A stretch of DNA of 64,000 nucleotides from Pachyseris speciosa (lineage: Eukaryota; Cnidaria; Anthozoa; Scleractinia; Pachyseridae): assembly GCA_016490735.1 (NCBI GenBank), contig JAEMWC010002012.1, positions 5,001 through 69,000 of the forward strand, given 5' to 3'. The position numbers were made by a program, and so were the translations under genes. Every line of letters begins with the position of its first letter. Within the stretch, counting starts at the first letter, position 1. This document shows, piece by piece, positions 23,166-34,900 of this stretch. The notes below the pieces were generated by a model. It ran no database searches. It had not been told where the DNA came from and saw only the letters and a list, made by a program, of their open reading frames with translations.

Positions 23166-23439
23166 GTCAATCCAGGGTCATTTGAAACACAAGAAAGGAA
23201 TTAACTAAAGCTCTCGGAGTCTTCACGTCAATATCGTCTCATATGAAAAACACACTTCGTCTTAGTTTGTCTTCAGTTTTATGAAGCAGATCATCGCCAT
23301 ACGGTCTTCTACAAAACAACACTTTCATAATTAGCTTTTTCTCCCTTCCCTTTTATGACTTCTTAATTCAGCCTAATATCATGTTGTCATGATGCGTGGT
23401 CTTGTGTTTTCTTAATAATCAGTCTGAGCTGAAGGGATC
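23166..23439. other. no gene recognised
   Basis: Unassigned AT-rich sequence. Confidence 0.4.
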
Positions 23440-23610
23440 AGGTTTTGTTTAGACTGCGAATAGTCTCTAATTTCGGCGATGGATTGTGGGGCGGGGGAAA
23501 CACACGCGCACGCGAAATGATGAGGAGACGCGACTATTTCGCGTGCGTGTTTCTCCCGCCCCACAATCCATCGCCGAAATTAGAGACTACTCGCAGTCTA
23601 GGTTTTGTTT
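23440..23610. mobile_element. Mutator-like MITE with 11-bp target duplication
   Basis: Near-perfect inverted arms of about 65 bp (23451-23517 and 23536-23599, AGACTGCGA.TAGTCTCTAA) leave an 18-nt centre. AGGTTTTGTTT flanks both sides exactly (23440-23450, 23600-23610). A 9-11-bp duplication with long TIRs is characteristic of Mutator-type elements. There is no coding capacity. A relative is at 12081-12177. Confidence 0.85.
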
Positions 23611-23938
23611 CGCAATGAAAACATCTCATTCTATTACGCAGTGTATCCGGACTTCTGTTATCTGCATATAGTTACTTCGTGAATTGAGAGAAAACACACT
23701 AAAAGCACAGTTTTTCAAGCTTTAATAACATCTCTCTCTACCTGGTAATGGTTCATATTTAAACATGTTTAGGACGTAGATTACTGAAATATCTAGAGTT
23801 ATAAACAGTATTTAAAATGACACATGCCTGACTTAAAGGTTCTCTGCCAAACCATATGTTGCCAATTTATATCAATTTATATCAAGTTACCAATTTACCA
23901 ATTTATGGTGAGACAGTCTTATCACACATTAGTAGCCT

Positions 23939-24076
23939 AGGGCCGGTTCCTGAAAGGTGTAATAACTGTAATAACTCTATTCCAGGAATAAATCCTTATT
24001 CCAAAAGGTATTCCCGGTATAAGGCAGATTTATCCCTGGAACAGAGTTGTTTCACCTTTCAGGAACTCGCGGCCCC
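23939..24076. mobile_element. short hairpin MITE
   Basis: AGGGCCGGTTCCTGAAAGG at the left is matched inverted by CCTTTCAGGAACTCGCGGCC at the right. Interior sub-repeats include TTATTCC/GGAATAA. No target duplication was identified. Confidence 0.65.
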
Positions 24077-24880
24077 TGCAGTGCAGGCGTTTTCGGTGGA
24101 TTATAAAAGCAAGGGCCGATACAACGTAGAATGCTTTTAAGTTTTGTGTACTATATTTCGGCTGGCCAAACCAGCCTTCTTCAGGTACAATGAGAATTTA
24201 CTTTGGAAGGGGTGTTTATCTAGTAATAAACCGGAAACACGTAAAACTAAAATGATTGACAGTGTAAAATAAAATAATAGAAAAAAGTATAAAAAAAGAT
24301 AAACTTTATGACAAAAAATTAACTAATATGTTTCTTCGCGGATGTCAAGACCATCAGGATCAATTGTTCTGCCTTTTGAAATTAAAAAAGCTTCCCTGGC
24401 CTTACGGATTGAGTCTCTATTAGAAAATAATTTCTCAATGGGGATTAATTGCATGTCGTTAGCAGTGTGGTTAGGAGAGGAGAGGAAATGTTCCGCGACT
24501 GTGGTAGGTTTAGATTTGGTATTAGGGTTATCTATGGTACGGCGGTGTTCATTAAATCGGTCTTTTAAACGTCGTTTAGTCTCTCCTATGTATTGTAAAT
24601 TACAGCGGTTGCATTGAATCATGTAGATGAAGTTTTTAGTGTCACAGGTCAGGTTGGATTTAATATGGCGCGTTTCACCTGTAGAAGAGAAAGTGTAGCT
24701 TGTGAGTCCATCTGAAATGTAGGGACAAGTGGCGCAATTTTTACCGCAATGGAAAGAACCGCGAGTTATTTTCTGTCTCGAGTAAGCGGCACCATGTTGA
24801 TTTTCACTAAAACGCAAGGAGCTGGTGTGAGTCGAAGGGGGCACCCATCCATATAATCCGTAAATTTTTACTCTCCCCAA
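24077..24880 (-). mobile_element. Penelope-like element, 3' fragment
   Basis: Minus-strand coding end (24880 to 24323) followed by about 245 bp of 3' sequence containing a hammerhead-like core. It abuts the MITE at 23939-24076. The RT domain is missing. Confidence 0.75.
24156..24184 (-). ncRNA. hammerhead-like core in Penelope 3' region
   Basis: The minus strand reads CTGAAGA, A, GGCTGG-TTTGG-CCAGCC, GAAA. Core and stem II are present with one extra A at the stem base. Penelope elements are known to carry such motifs. Stem III is unclear. Confidence 0.5.
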
Positions 24881-24922
24881 TATTCCTCGGTTTCTCAAAT
24901 CAAAGATGGCGGCACGCCCCAC
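24323..24922 (-). pseudogene. Penelope-like GIY-YIG endonuclease fragment
   Basis: This 199-codon frame ends with a Penelope-type GIY-YIG nuclease: a C..NCATCPYI Cys segment, then FIYMIQCNRCNLQYIGETKR with R..EH (RFNEHRR) about 12 residues on, and a long Asn/His-rich tail. In these retroelements the domain cuts the target to prime reverse transcription. The first 25 or so residues lie outside the element. RT is absent, so it is a 5'-truncated copy. The nuclease core itself has no stop or frameshift. Confidence 0.8.
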
Positions 24923-25139
24923 TATTTCTCTTGCTAATGAAGCGAGTCTTAACAGTATTCCGATTTGGCCGGCTGAGCAGAAGTAGAAGCCTTCTAAGAT
25001 TGTTTATTCGGACGCCTCCGGTTCATCTTGCGGCAATTTCTTTGAATTCGACGGCAACATATATATCAACAAAACTGGTCAGTCTTCGAGAAATCTCAAA
25101 GTTCTACTTTCAGGGTGCTACTTGCAGTCTCTTTATTTA

Positions 25140-25560
25140 TCAAAGTTTTCTCCGTGTTCTTAAAGAGGAATTTGGGGTCACGTGACCGGCACTTTCACGC
25201 AAAATAATAAAAGAGTTAGAATGATCGTTGATCCACCGAGTTACTTTAGAAACCCGGGTGTACACCCCATACTTTCCAACTTTATAGCAGCCATCGCCCC
25301 AGGAAATGATACCCGCGAGCACCCAACGTTGGTCATCATCACTCAATGGCAGGCTGTTCTCGATGGCCAGCGGTCCTCCTGCGTCTCCACGGCAAGCGTC
25401 ACCGAGTGTCCCATTGTAATAACCAGCACAGAACATGTTACTGGCCTGTACGAGGTATTAAGGGGTGTGCTCTCTTACACAGGGTTTGGTTTACAATTGG
25501 CAGTTGCACCTGATGCATTCTGTTAGTGAACGGCCCATTCTCTGTCTGAGCCAACACAAT
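25140..25560 (-). pseudogene. trypsin-like serine protease C-terminal half, catalytic Ser replaced
   Basis: Two frames join into the second half of an S1 trypsin domain. QLPIVNQTLCKRAHP (about 25515-25465) is out of frame by one base with NMFCAGYYNG (25438 onward). The latter continues as GDACRGDAGGPL, GIISWGDGC and YGVYTRVS..WI. The primary-specificity Asp and Gly residues are kept, but the nucleophile in GDSGGP is Ala (GCA). The frameshift and lack of partner exons favour a pseudogene; a protease homologue with an intron between the parts is possible. It is apparently unrelated to the sushi gene, which ends near 31985. Confidence 0.75.
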
Positions 25561-25917
25561 TTAGCCCGAGGTCTTGCTCGGTTTTTTGTGACGTGGTAAA
25601 CGTAATTACCTTAAAAACTAATCCCTGAATTTTCTTTCTATGTTTTCAGGTTAATATTGAAGACGTTGATAAAGGTCCAAGATTGGAGAACATATAAAAG
25701 CACAAGAATAATCAAGGGGAGGTTAGATAATTAAAATAAGTTCAACTGCCTTCACTTCATAAGTTCTGTTTCTACTCGGAGTAACGATTTTGTGATATTA
25801 CTGTTTTTGTGATCAGTATCGTCTTTCTCATGCTTATATATTCTAGTAATAGTAACAACATCTAACTCTGTTTCCCAGCAGTACTGTCAATTTTAGTGTT
25901 ATAATAATTTTATGTAT
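25561..25917. other. no gene recognised
   Basis: Any upstream exons of the trypsin fragment would be expected here on the minus strand. I could not find the His or Asp catalytic regions. Confidence 0.4.
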
Positions 25918-26167
25918 ATGTTGTACCTGTATTAGTACTCTGTTGTACCTGTATTAGTATTATGTTGTACCTGTATTAAGTATTATGTTGTATCTGTATT
26001 AGTACTATGTCGTACCTGTATTAGTATTACGTTGTACCTTATTAGTATTATGTTGTACCTGTCTATTGCTCCACCCGACTCGATTAGCTCTGCTATACTC
26101 GGGTGGACAAATTGTGATTTCGTTATTGGTCATAAATATAGTTGTTGTTGTTGTTGTTGTTGTTGTT
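25918..26167 (+). repeat. 22-24-bp tandem repeat and LINE-like stem-loop tail
   Basis: Six to seven units of TGTTGTACCTGTATTAGTA (25918-26060). A hairpin CCACCCGA..TCGGGTGG follows (26073-26105), then a (GTT)n run at 26141-26165. The stem-loop plus simple repeat resembles the 3' terminus of a LINE. Confidence 0.6.
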
Positions 26168-27230
26168 TTTACGCACAATATTCAGTCGCAGGAAAATTTA
26201 TTTAAATCAACAGTTGCTTTCCGCCAAAATTAGGCTACAAGTGAAAAAGTCATTTTGTTACAAATTGAGTTGTAAAGTTTAGGATGTGCCCCAAGCATTA
26301 GAATGATCAAGATGTCCGTCTAAGGTCGATTGTGCCATTACATTTAGATAAATTTCTAATAAACTTATTTTCAATAATTTTTAGAGACTTGGAAGATTTT
26401 TATGGTTTTCCAGTATTCAACTCAAAACACTTAAGTGGAACTAACTAAATGTCCAACAGGAATTGTAATGCTAACGTTTGTAAAGCAGATAAGTATCTCA
26501 TATTTAGCAATTCACTGGCCATCTTCTCGTGCTACCGAATGTACGGAGATATGTCGGAAAAAATATTGATTTCATGCAATTAGTAATTTACTGTTGCATT
26601 TTTCCAACATTCGTTCAAATTTGGAACAAAATTGCCGTGATTGAACTATTTTGTCCATTCCTATAGAGATGTATTGTCTTTTGAAATTTGCTTAAACATT
26701 CACCTCAATCAATTTTCAACTCGCTTATTAAAAATATCAGATATAATAATTAGTAACAGCCAAGTGTCACTCATCAATCAATCAATCAACTAAAAAATTT
26801 CACTTTTCCATTTTTTACAATTTGTTTGTTTGTTTGTTTTTTTTTTTCGGGAAGGGCCTATTGTGAGTCGGGGTGGTTGGGAAGCCTTATAGTACTTTCT
26901 TAACCGACACACACAGCTCACAAAAAAGTCACTTTGCAAAAATGACAAACTGTTCTATTTATTTACATTCCATCCTGGCGTAGTCATTCGATAGAAATCG
27001 ATTTCGAAAAGAGATCAACACTATCGGGATGATTTTTTTCATTACTAGGCCATCTCCTTTTTTTGCTCTGTTTAGCGTCGTCCGACCGACCTATATTTTT
27101 GCTTTCTCAAAAAAAAAAAAAAAATCAAGCAAACAAACAAACAAACAAACAAAAAACAAAAAGTTACGCAGAAGGCAATGACACATTATTTTAAACAATT
27201 GTCACTTTAATCTGAAATCACATCGAACGC
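26168..27230. other. no gene recognised
   Basis: AT-rich; (GTTT)n at 26824-26837, an A-tract at 27108-27123 and (CAAA)n at 27129-27152. Confidence 0.4.
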
Positions 27231-27274
27231 GCTTCGTTTTGCTGGTGGTGGTTCTTCATCATTTTCTTCCTCTT

Positions 27275-27553
27275 TTATACATATGGATATTCCATGAAAC
27301 TGGACCCAATAACGTTGAGTTTTCCGATGGGGTCATTCAATTCCACCTCCACAAAATCTGTAGGTATTTGTTCCCCACGCTTTTTAAAACCCACTCGGCA
27401 TATAGCCGTGATAGACGAAATATCGGGGACTGTTCGTTCCAGCAGCTGTTGAAAAGTCATGGATGTTGGCCGATCAGTGTGCAGTTTTGGTGGTTCATCC
27501 TTTTTTCCCTGTTCTCGTTTGATTTTAACAACGACGTCCTCCATTGCCGCCAT
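27275..27553 (-). CDS. hypothetical protein, 92 aa
   Basis: Intact frame beginning MAAMEDVVVKIKREQGKK in a good initiation context (CAACATGGCGG) and ending ..SSFMEYPYV. It is basic at the N-terminus, then a globular-looking segment (MTFQQLLERTVPDIS, CRVGFKKRGEQIPTDF, VEVELNDPIGKLNV) with alternating polarity. No family recognised. No membrane segment or signal peptide. It may be the first exon of a longer gene or a repeat-borne frame: A-rich tracts and CCGACCGACC motifs (27077-27086, 27668-27680) lie on both sides. Confidence 0.45.
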   Translation of the reverse strand: MAAMEDVVVKIKREQGKKDEPPKLHTDRPTSMTFQQLLERTVPDISSITAICRVGFKKRGEQIPTDFVEVELNDPIGKLNVIGSSFMEYPYV

Positions 27554-27717
27554 GTTGACTTTGTAACCACAACTTGTTGTTTCCAGGCGCCACGGATATT
27601 ATGCTGAGGTACCGGGCCTCCTAGCTCCAGACTCTTTTTCCAATTTTATTTGGTTTTTTTCTTTTCCGACCGACCGACCCAAAATCAGAAAACGCATTCG
27701 ACAATAAACGAAAGAAA

Positions 27718-27752
27718 GAAAAAAAAAAAAAAAAAAAAGGGGGGGGGGGGGG
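27718..27752. repeat. poly-A/poly-G tract
   Basis: An A-run interrupted early by G, then 13 or more G, immediately before a perfect 24-bp palindrome at about 27760-27783 (ATCTATTTTAGA/TCTAAAATAGAT). Confidence 0.8.
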
Positions 27753-27917
27753 ATGGCCTTATCTATTTTAGATCTAAAATAGATTACAATAAAACACGTT
27801 GAGAAAAGTATTTGTCAATTGTTATCAATAGATCGTAAAACTCCATCTATGACAAAAGAGATATTTTTTCAGATAAAGCTTATAAGCACATTCTACAACA
27901 CTTGAAAATGGTATGGT

Positions 27918-27919
27918 AC

Positions 27920-27973
<54 letters not shown>
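27918..27973. repeat. (ATT)n microsatellite
   Basis: About 18 uninterrupted ATT triplets; the Asn-run frame on the minus strand is an artefact. Confidence 0.95.
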
Positions 27974-28359
27974 TAACACACGCCAAGACTATTGTAGCTG
28001 ATGCCATAGGCGGGTTGTGTAAATTGTCTTGTATTTGATGCAAAGAAAGTGGTAGTAGTAGTAGTATGATCTGAATCGATTTAGATTTTGCAGTATAATG
28101 TTCGACTGATTAGATAATAATGTCAATGTCTATCAAAGGTGGCTAGTTACAACTTTACCGATAGCAATAGACGTCAATCGATAACAATCAGCAAATCGAA
28201 ATCTCGTCATTATTCGATAACAGTCGAACTCAAGCTTTTTTCCTTCGTTTTTCTTGTCGATCAAGATCATAATGTTATACAGCTGGAGTTTACTTTATTT
28301 GTTATCGGTGCAAAATATTCTATTCCGCGGTCTTTGGGGCGTGTTAGGGGGCTGTCCCG

Positions 28360-29145
28360 CTTTATCGGGGTGGCTTGGCTCATGCCTTATTTCTTCATAA
28401 AAGTTTGGTATTAACTGTTTAATGTGTTGTTTCCTTTTCCAATGTACATAAGTACGTTTACAATTTGAGTACGTTAGCAATTTGAAATTTAAAATACAGT
28501 AACAGTTACAATAATGCGCGTGCAAATGCACGAGTGTGAATTACGTAATCGAGTCACAAGAAGCAAAAATCGTTGTTGTGTTGTAATTGCGCATTTAGTT
28601 CTGGTTTCAAGCGGCTGATGTAGATCGCTTTTTTGAGCTTAAGACAATGTCTAGTTTTAGCTGAATCTGTAATCTTGAAGCAGTCAACCGAGCATTTGCG
28701 TTTACAACTAGGTGAACCGTTCAGGTGTTTGAAAACATGAGAATTTTTGTCAGTTGAGAGATGCTCTTTTACCCTGGTTGTAAAGTGGCGTGACGTCTCG
28801 CCAATGTAACGGGAGTTACATCCCGCACAAGTAAATTGATACACAACCAGAGATTTTAACGCATCTGAAATGGGATCTTTGAAACTGAAAAAATTCTTGA
28901 TTTTGAAAGAAGAAAAAACAATTCTGATGTCTATATCTTTGCAATAAACGTTTAACAAGCGTTTTAGTTTTTTGCGAGCGACGGTAGAGAAAAGTTTGGT
29001 TGTGTTTATATGAGAAGGCGGGCTGGCCTGCGTGCCGAGATCTCGGCTCAAGGAACCCCTCTCTGTAGATGCTCTAGCCCGCCTTCTAATATAAATACGA
29101 CCAGAACCTTATGTAGAAATAAGGCATGAACCGAGCCAGGCCGCC
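28360..29145. mobile_element. TIR element carrying a Penelope fragment
   Basis: TGGCTTGGCTCATGCCTTAT (28368 onward) is matched inverted at 29104-29140 (ATAAGGCATGAACCGAGCC). The Penelope fragment 28554-29010 lies between. A palindromic CCGAGATCTCGG sits at 29035-29046. It may be a TIR element invaded by a Penelope copy, or an inverted Penelope terminus. Confidence 0.5.
28554..29051 (-). pseudogene. Penelope-like GIY-YIG fragment
   Basis: A 165-codon frame with LVVYQFTCAGCNSRYIGETS, then HFTTRVKEHL and a Cys-rich SPSCKRKCSVDCF segment. This is the GIY-YIG endonuclease of a Penelope-like retroelement of a different lineage from the copies at 24.3 kb and 33 kb. It contains no RT. The first 20 or so codons lie in the flanking repeat. 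The nuclease Tyr, Arg and Glu positions are retained. Confidence 0.8.
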
Positions 29146-29149
29146 TAAC

Positions 29150-31243
29150 CGTGCTGGAAAACGTCGTATCAACAGGCCCTTAGTTGAATTTTCACGCGTG
29201 CGTCAAACGGATATGAAAACATGACAGAAGAAAGCAAAATAGTGCTGAACTCTTTGGAGAGGTTCAGAGGCAAGAAAAAAAAATTACTCGATGATTAATT
29301 TTCTGTTAATGTTTAATTTAAAGTCTGGGTCAAACAAACCAATACACTCTTTCCAGCCTCTGAACTGAAAATTTAGCTGGCAAGAAGCGAACGCGGATTC
29401 CATCCGAAACCAACCATGCTTAAACTTTATTTACTTCTTTTTTTAAGCTTTTTCGATGGACTAAAAGTAAAGGTCGTTTGAAAAGAAACAATTTCATTGA
29501 CGATCTTAGCATCAGCGAAAAACAGTTGGATTTACCGAAACATTTTTTCTAGTATTGTGACGGAGGATGGCTAAGTTCTCAACTCCAGCTGAATAACAAA
29601 TACAATCAATTACTGGTCACGAGGGAAACAAGTAGGTTTGTCGTCCCCCAACAGTCGGGATCATAAATCTTTATTGTTTCCATCGCTCAAGACTAAAATG
29701 AATCTCAGATCATTTTTATCGATTACTAGGATTAATCGGATGACTACGTCAGGTGTACCAACTACCAACATATCATATCGCTACATGACCCTACCCTCCT
29801 TCTGGGGACTTTAAGGAACAAACACATAACGAAAACTGAAAACTGAAAACGTTAGACTGTAAGGAACGTTTCATAAAAGACGGGACTTGTAAACAGAAAA
29901 AAGTACTTTTCTCGACTTTTTGTCGACAATTTTAAGGGTTAGATAAAAATTTGATGTGATTGCCAACGACCGCAGATATTTCTCAAAATATGATATGTTG
30001 CAATGATATAGTGTTTTGTTATAGGAATTTTTAGGTACTTTTCGTTTTTTCGAGACGAGAATAATTTTCTGTTTTTGTTCAAAATTTTCATTGACTGATG
30101 AGTGACATTTTGCACCCACTGACTTAATCAGAAATCGCTTTCTAAAATGTTAATTCGGCGCACCCCCGCTGAGATGACCTGCGACTTTCTGAATAAAACA
30201 GAAAATAGAAAAAAAACTATGTGGTTTATTGGTATTAAAGTAAAACATGGTGCACCCCTTCCTAAGAAAAATGCGGGGATCCACCCCTGCCGTAATTTCG
30301 TCAATTGCCACTATATGAAAGTCGATAAATGTCATATTCAAAATGAGAGGAAAAGAGACGGAGACAGATATCGGAAAGCCATAAGTTCGACTCCTCTCGG
30401 GAGAGCCCATATTTTTTTCCCAGTGATGCGTGTGGCAGTTTCAGTTCAAAATAATACAGTATAGAGAATACTCTATTTTTTCACAGGCGAAGACTGAATT
30501 AAAATCCTAATAATCCTGAATTAAAATCCTAATAAAATCCTTGCAGTTACCTTCCAGTTACCAAAAGCCCTTCAAACAGCGGATCGAATAAAAGCATATT
30601 TTAAAAGTATGTTTTCCACATAGCCTGTGCAATCTTGGAGACCGATGGGGAGATTACCTCAGACCTGGCACGCATTATTATAAAATGCTTTGCGGCCACA
30701 ACGCTTAAGAGCTAACTTCATGGCGCTCAAGGTCAAATAAATCTTCATAACACTGAGTGATAGGTGTGTCCGTTCCATATACTCAGGTAGGTGTTATTAC
30801 ACGCGTGCCAGAGAAATTTAACGTGACTGTCATAATAAGCTTTGAGTCTAACATGGTGCCTGTGTTCTCTGTAATGTTCAAGCAACGATTCAGTAAAACA
30901 GGCACGATATTGAACTCGCTTCTTTTGAACACATTTTTTCCGTTCTTTAAAAAGTCTCACCCATGCTTTGAAGTCAGAGCGGAGTTATTCTAGAGCCGGT
31001 GGACACTTATGGATGGTTAAAAGTTCAATGCGTTTCTAAATGCGTTTTAAAAAACTCATTAATAATTCATTAAGGAAATACAAAAGAAATTAATTTTTAA
31101 TCAGTGTCTTTATATCTGATAAAGACACGGCTAAATTTTACATCCGATTTTCTAGGCCAAACTAACCCAAAATCTAAATTATAGAGTAAGTATAGATAGA
31201 TGTACAGTAAAGCTTTTTAAGCCGCTCATTAAATTCGCAATTC
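29150..31243. other. no gene recognised
   Basis: Several 70-105-codon frames (29871-30119, 30147-30464, 30745-30993) overlap on opposite strands and show no domain. I judge them random. A tandem CTGAATTAAAATCCTAATAA duplication is at about 30494-30535. Confidence 0.4.
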
Positions 31244-31303
31244 GTGTTTTATCAAGTCCTAAAACACTCGGCTGCGTCTCGTGTTTTAAAATTGATAAAA
31301 CAC
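31244..31303. repeat. short hairpin
   Basis: GTGTTTTATCAA and TTGATAAAACAC arms with a second inner pair AAAACACTCG/CGTGTTTT; a typical short MITE remnant. Confidence 0.6.
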
Positions 31304-31567
31304 TCCTGCTCATTTATTAAACATTACATAAAGCGTCGGTTTGGTTGCCGGTCACGAAGCTGAAACTGAAATGAAAAAAACAACTATACAAACAAATGTA
31401 CAAATTCAAAACAAAACAAAGGAAAAACAGTTTACAAAACGTTAATCAAGGTAGTTAAACTGGAATCAGTCTTCGCCGTATCCTTACGTTAGCTTCATTG
31501 TGCTTTGAATGGCTAGGCCAAACTTAGTAGTGCAGAAAGTAAATAACATTGTGTTCTGATTCTTTCC

Positions 31568-31608
31568 ACAGCGCTTTCTCCTCAGTTATTTTTAGACCCT
31601 GAGTGTTG
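31568..31608 (-). mobile_element. SINE fragment
   Basis: CTTTCTCCTCAGTTATTTTT..GACCCTGAGTGTTG matches 49748-49785 inside the full SINE, apart from a two-base deletion. Confidence 0.7.
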
Positions 31609-31984
31609 AAAGTTTGGAAATGTACTAAATGTTCATGTGTAAGTCTGAATCCTGCTTAATTTAAGCAAGTCGATGGAGAGGTTGGTGTAGACAGAAAAAC
31701 GCCGAATATAGAATCCCTGATGTTTTTGTCTGTAAAGACAATTTGGTCCAGGGTTAGAGGGGTTTGAAAGCAACGTTTTCCTGAAGAAACGCAATAGCTG
31801 ACGTTTAAGGACCTGTTTGTAACTGATCTGTGTATAAGGTGAGCGGGTTTCCCTTAAAGTTTGTCTTACAATAACTTAAACTCAGGACGGTTTTCGCAGA
31901 GGCGTTGCCACATGAAATTTTCAATGAGTGTGGTAATTTACTAGTAGGGTTGTTTACTATTAAGATTTCTTCCAGGGTTGAGGT

Positions 31985-34900
31985 TTGCACTAAACACAGT
32001 TTTATTACAATGATTTCTCTATTGTCTCCTTATGGCAGACTGCATTACATGATATTTAATTTAAAAATTAATATAGTGGAGTACATCATATGACTACAAA
32101 TTGCATTACATTCCGTTTCGCTAACTAACAGCTAAGATGCTGAAACGTCTTAACAGAATTTGGACTGTTTGACCACCACAAGGATAGCCTTTAATTTAAT
32201 ATTCCTTATATTTCCATCTTCAAACTTTACAGAATAAATCTGGTCTTTAACCTGCATAATTTCTCCCTTTTTAACTTCGTCTGGAGGTGAAACTTGTGCG
32301 AGGATAATAGTCCCTGTAGTAAGTTCCAAGGGATCCGGTTTCGTATTCAGGATTGTGTTTTCTCTTGATACAACCAGCTTGCCTACTCCAGATCCAAGGA
32401 GTTCAAATTTGTCTTTTTTTCCGTCGATTGCTGCAGCGTTTCCCTTTAAATATTGGCCGTCGTATGATGCAAAAACTGGAGAACCCAACATGATACAATC
32501 TACAGACAAAGAAAAATCTTACAACTAAGAAAGTGAAAAACAAAAAAGTCTTCATTAAAAAAAAATGTTTCCCAGGCTGTCGTTTCAATAATCAAAGCAG
32601 TGTACTATCAACCAACTCTACAGAGACGCTCTCAAGTAATTCTGTTTTCATCCAAATTACTTTAGAGATTCGGCTTTTTCTATTTGTTTGCTTGTTTATT
32701 TGTTTCTTTCACGAAAATTTGGTTTATCAACGGAATTGACCACCGTACAGGGATTCGATTAGCTGACGTTTCGAGCGTTAGCCCTTCGTCGGAGCGAATC
32801 GAGGAATTGTGGGTTGTGTATGGTTTATATACAGAAAATGGAGCTACGCTATTGGTGGTAACATGGTAACGTGAAAACCAGGAATAAATTAATTGAATGA
32901 AAAGCGCTCGTTGATACCGTGGGGATTAAGAGTGCCAATTTGAAAGATCAGTTTTGCTCGAGATTTTTACGGCTTTCCGTGGTACCTTGATGTAGGGAAA
33001 GGCCGGAGATCGACATGTGTTGTTTGGAATGGCTAGGGAGATTAAAATGCCGAGCGACAGGTTTGGATGTGTCTTTGTCATCTTTCTCAATATCACGAAG
33101 ATGTTCTCGGAATCGGTCACCTAGTCGTCTTCCTGTTTCAAAGATGTATAACTTTTTGCATAATGTGCAGGTTATGCCATAGATAACATTTGCGGAGGTA
33201 CACGTGAAGCGATCAGTGATCTTAACAGATTGCTTAGGGCCCGATATTTTGTTAGTGTTTTGAATGAAACGACAAGTTTTGCATCGCGAGCGCGCGCATT
33301 TAAAAGTGCCAGGCTGTTCACTTGTTTTGAATGCGCTTCTAACTAGAAAGTTACCTACATTTTTGTCGCGTTTGAATGAAATCAGCGGTGGTTGCGAAAA
33401 GATTCTAGCAGTTTGTGGATCATTTTGCAGTATCTTAAAGTTATTAAGAATGATGGCTTTAACTGGGTTATTATGCGGATGAAATGTGAGGGTGAATGGA
33501 ATTCTGTCATTCTTTTCCTTTTGTGACGTCTGTAGTGCTGACTGTTGATCAATCTGCTGGGCGCGGTGATGGCCCGATTGAACCACAAAATCAGGATAGC
33601 CACGTTTCTCGAAGAACTGGCACATTTCCTCTGATTTGTTGGAAAAATCAGAGTCATCACTACATAGACGTCGAAGTCTAAGAAATTGAAAATAGGGAAT
33701 GGCGTTTTTGACATGAGATGGATGTGAAGATGAATACAACAAATAACTGCGAGAATCGGTGGGTTTGTAGTGCACACTGGTACATAAACCGTTGCCGCTG
33801 ATAAAAACTTTGATATCGAGAAAGGCAAGGGAAGTTTCCGAAATTTCCCAGGTATATTTTAGAGCCGGATGAAAGGAATTAACGGCGGTTATAAATTGAT
33901 TGATTTCCTCCTTGCTAGACGAAATTGCGCCGATACAGTCGTCAATGTGGCGACCGTAGAGTTCAGGTTTAGGACCGTTGTACTGATTGAAGTATTGGTA
34001 CTCGACGTAACCTACAAAAAGATTGGCGTAGCTAGGTCCCATTTTTGTGCCCATCGCTACACCATTAATTTGCTTGTCATAGTTGTCAGTTAAACAGTTA
34101 AGTGTTAAAACTAGTTCAGCTAGGCGGAGTAGCGTTTCCGAGCTTGGTTCATTGACGGTGCGTTGATCGAAAAAATACTTGAGTGCTTGAAGACCTTCGC
34201 CGTTTGGAATGACAGTGTATAGAGATGTAATATCCATAGTGAAAATTACCTCTTGTCTTAGTATTTTTCAATCCACAGATTTCTGACCAGGAGACCGAAG
34301 ACGAAGATGCCAAGCCTGAAGAAACTCACCAAGGAGCTACGCCAGGAAATGGTAAGTTATCTTTTTCCTTTTCCCCTTTTTGTGGTAATTTAGCTCTCCG
34401 TTTAGCCACATTCATTTTCTCTAAAACCAGGTTTTGTAGTCACATCAACTTCATAACCCGTTGCCGTTGTTAGAATCATCTTCTTTGTCGTGGGAAAATG
34501 CTTTTAACTGAATGCGGCGAAGGAAATTTTTGACGTCTTGCTTAACTAAAAATTCGTTGGTACGTTTCGCAATTGGAACAAAATTAAGTCCCTTACTGAG
34601 AACAGATTTTTATGAGTCAGTTAACGGAAGATTTTCTGGAATGGTAACTACGGTATTATGGTTATCGAATGACGTTTGACTGGTAATTTTAAGACCTTCT
34701 AAGTGTTCAAGTTTTTGGCTCTTAATTTGGTGTAAGTAGTTAAAAAGTTTAGAATTAAGTTCCTGGATTTTGGCGGGGACAGAATTTACCAAAACAGCTG
34801 GACAGATTTTGAACAGTTCGGAGCGGCGCTGGAGAATTTGTTTGTCTAGGTCATTACGCTTTTGGCACATAGCTCTGATTGTGATCCTCATGATGTTGCG

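Noticed and set aside
27825..28043. Asn-run open frame
   Set aside because: Translation of the (ATT)n microsatellite.
30147..30464. Overlapping frames on both strands at 30.1-30.5 kb
   Set aside because: No domain, no splice or promoter context; mutually antisense.
25140..32499. Trypsin fragment as the 3' end of the sushi gene
   Set aside because: The terminal exon at 32150-32499 has a stop and an AATAAA downstream, so the gene ends before the trypsin fragment.
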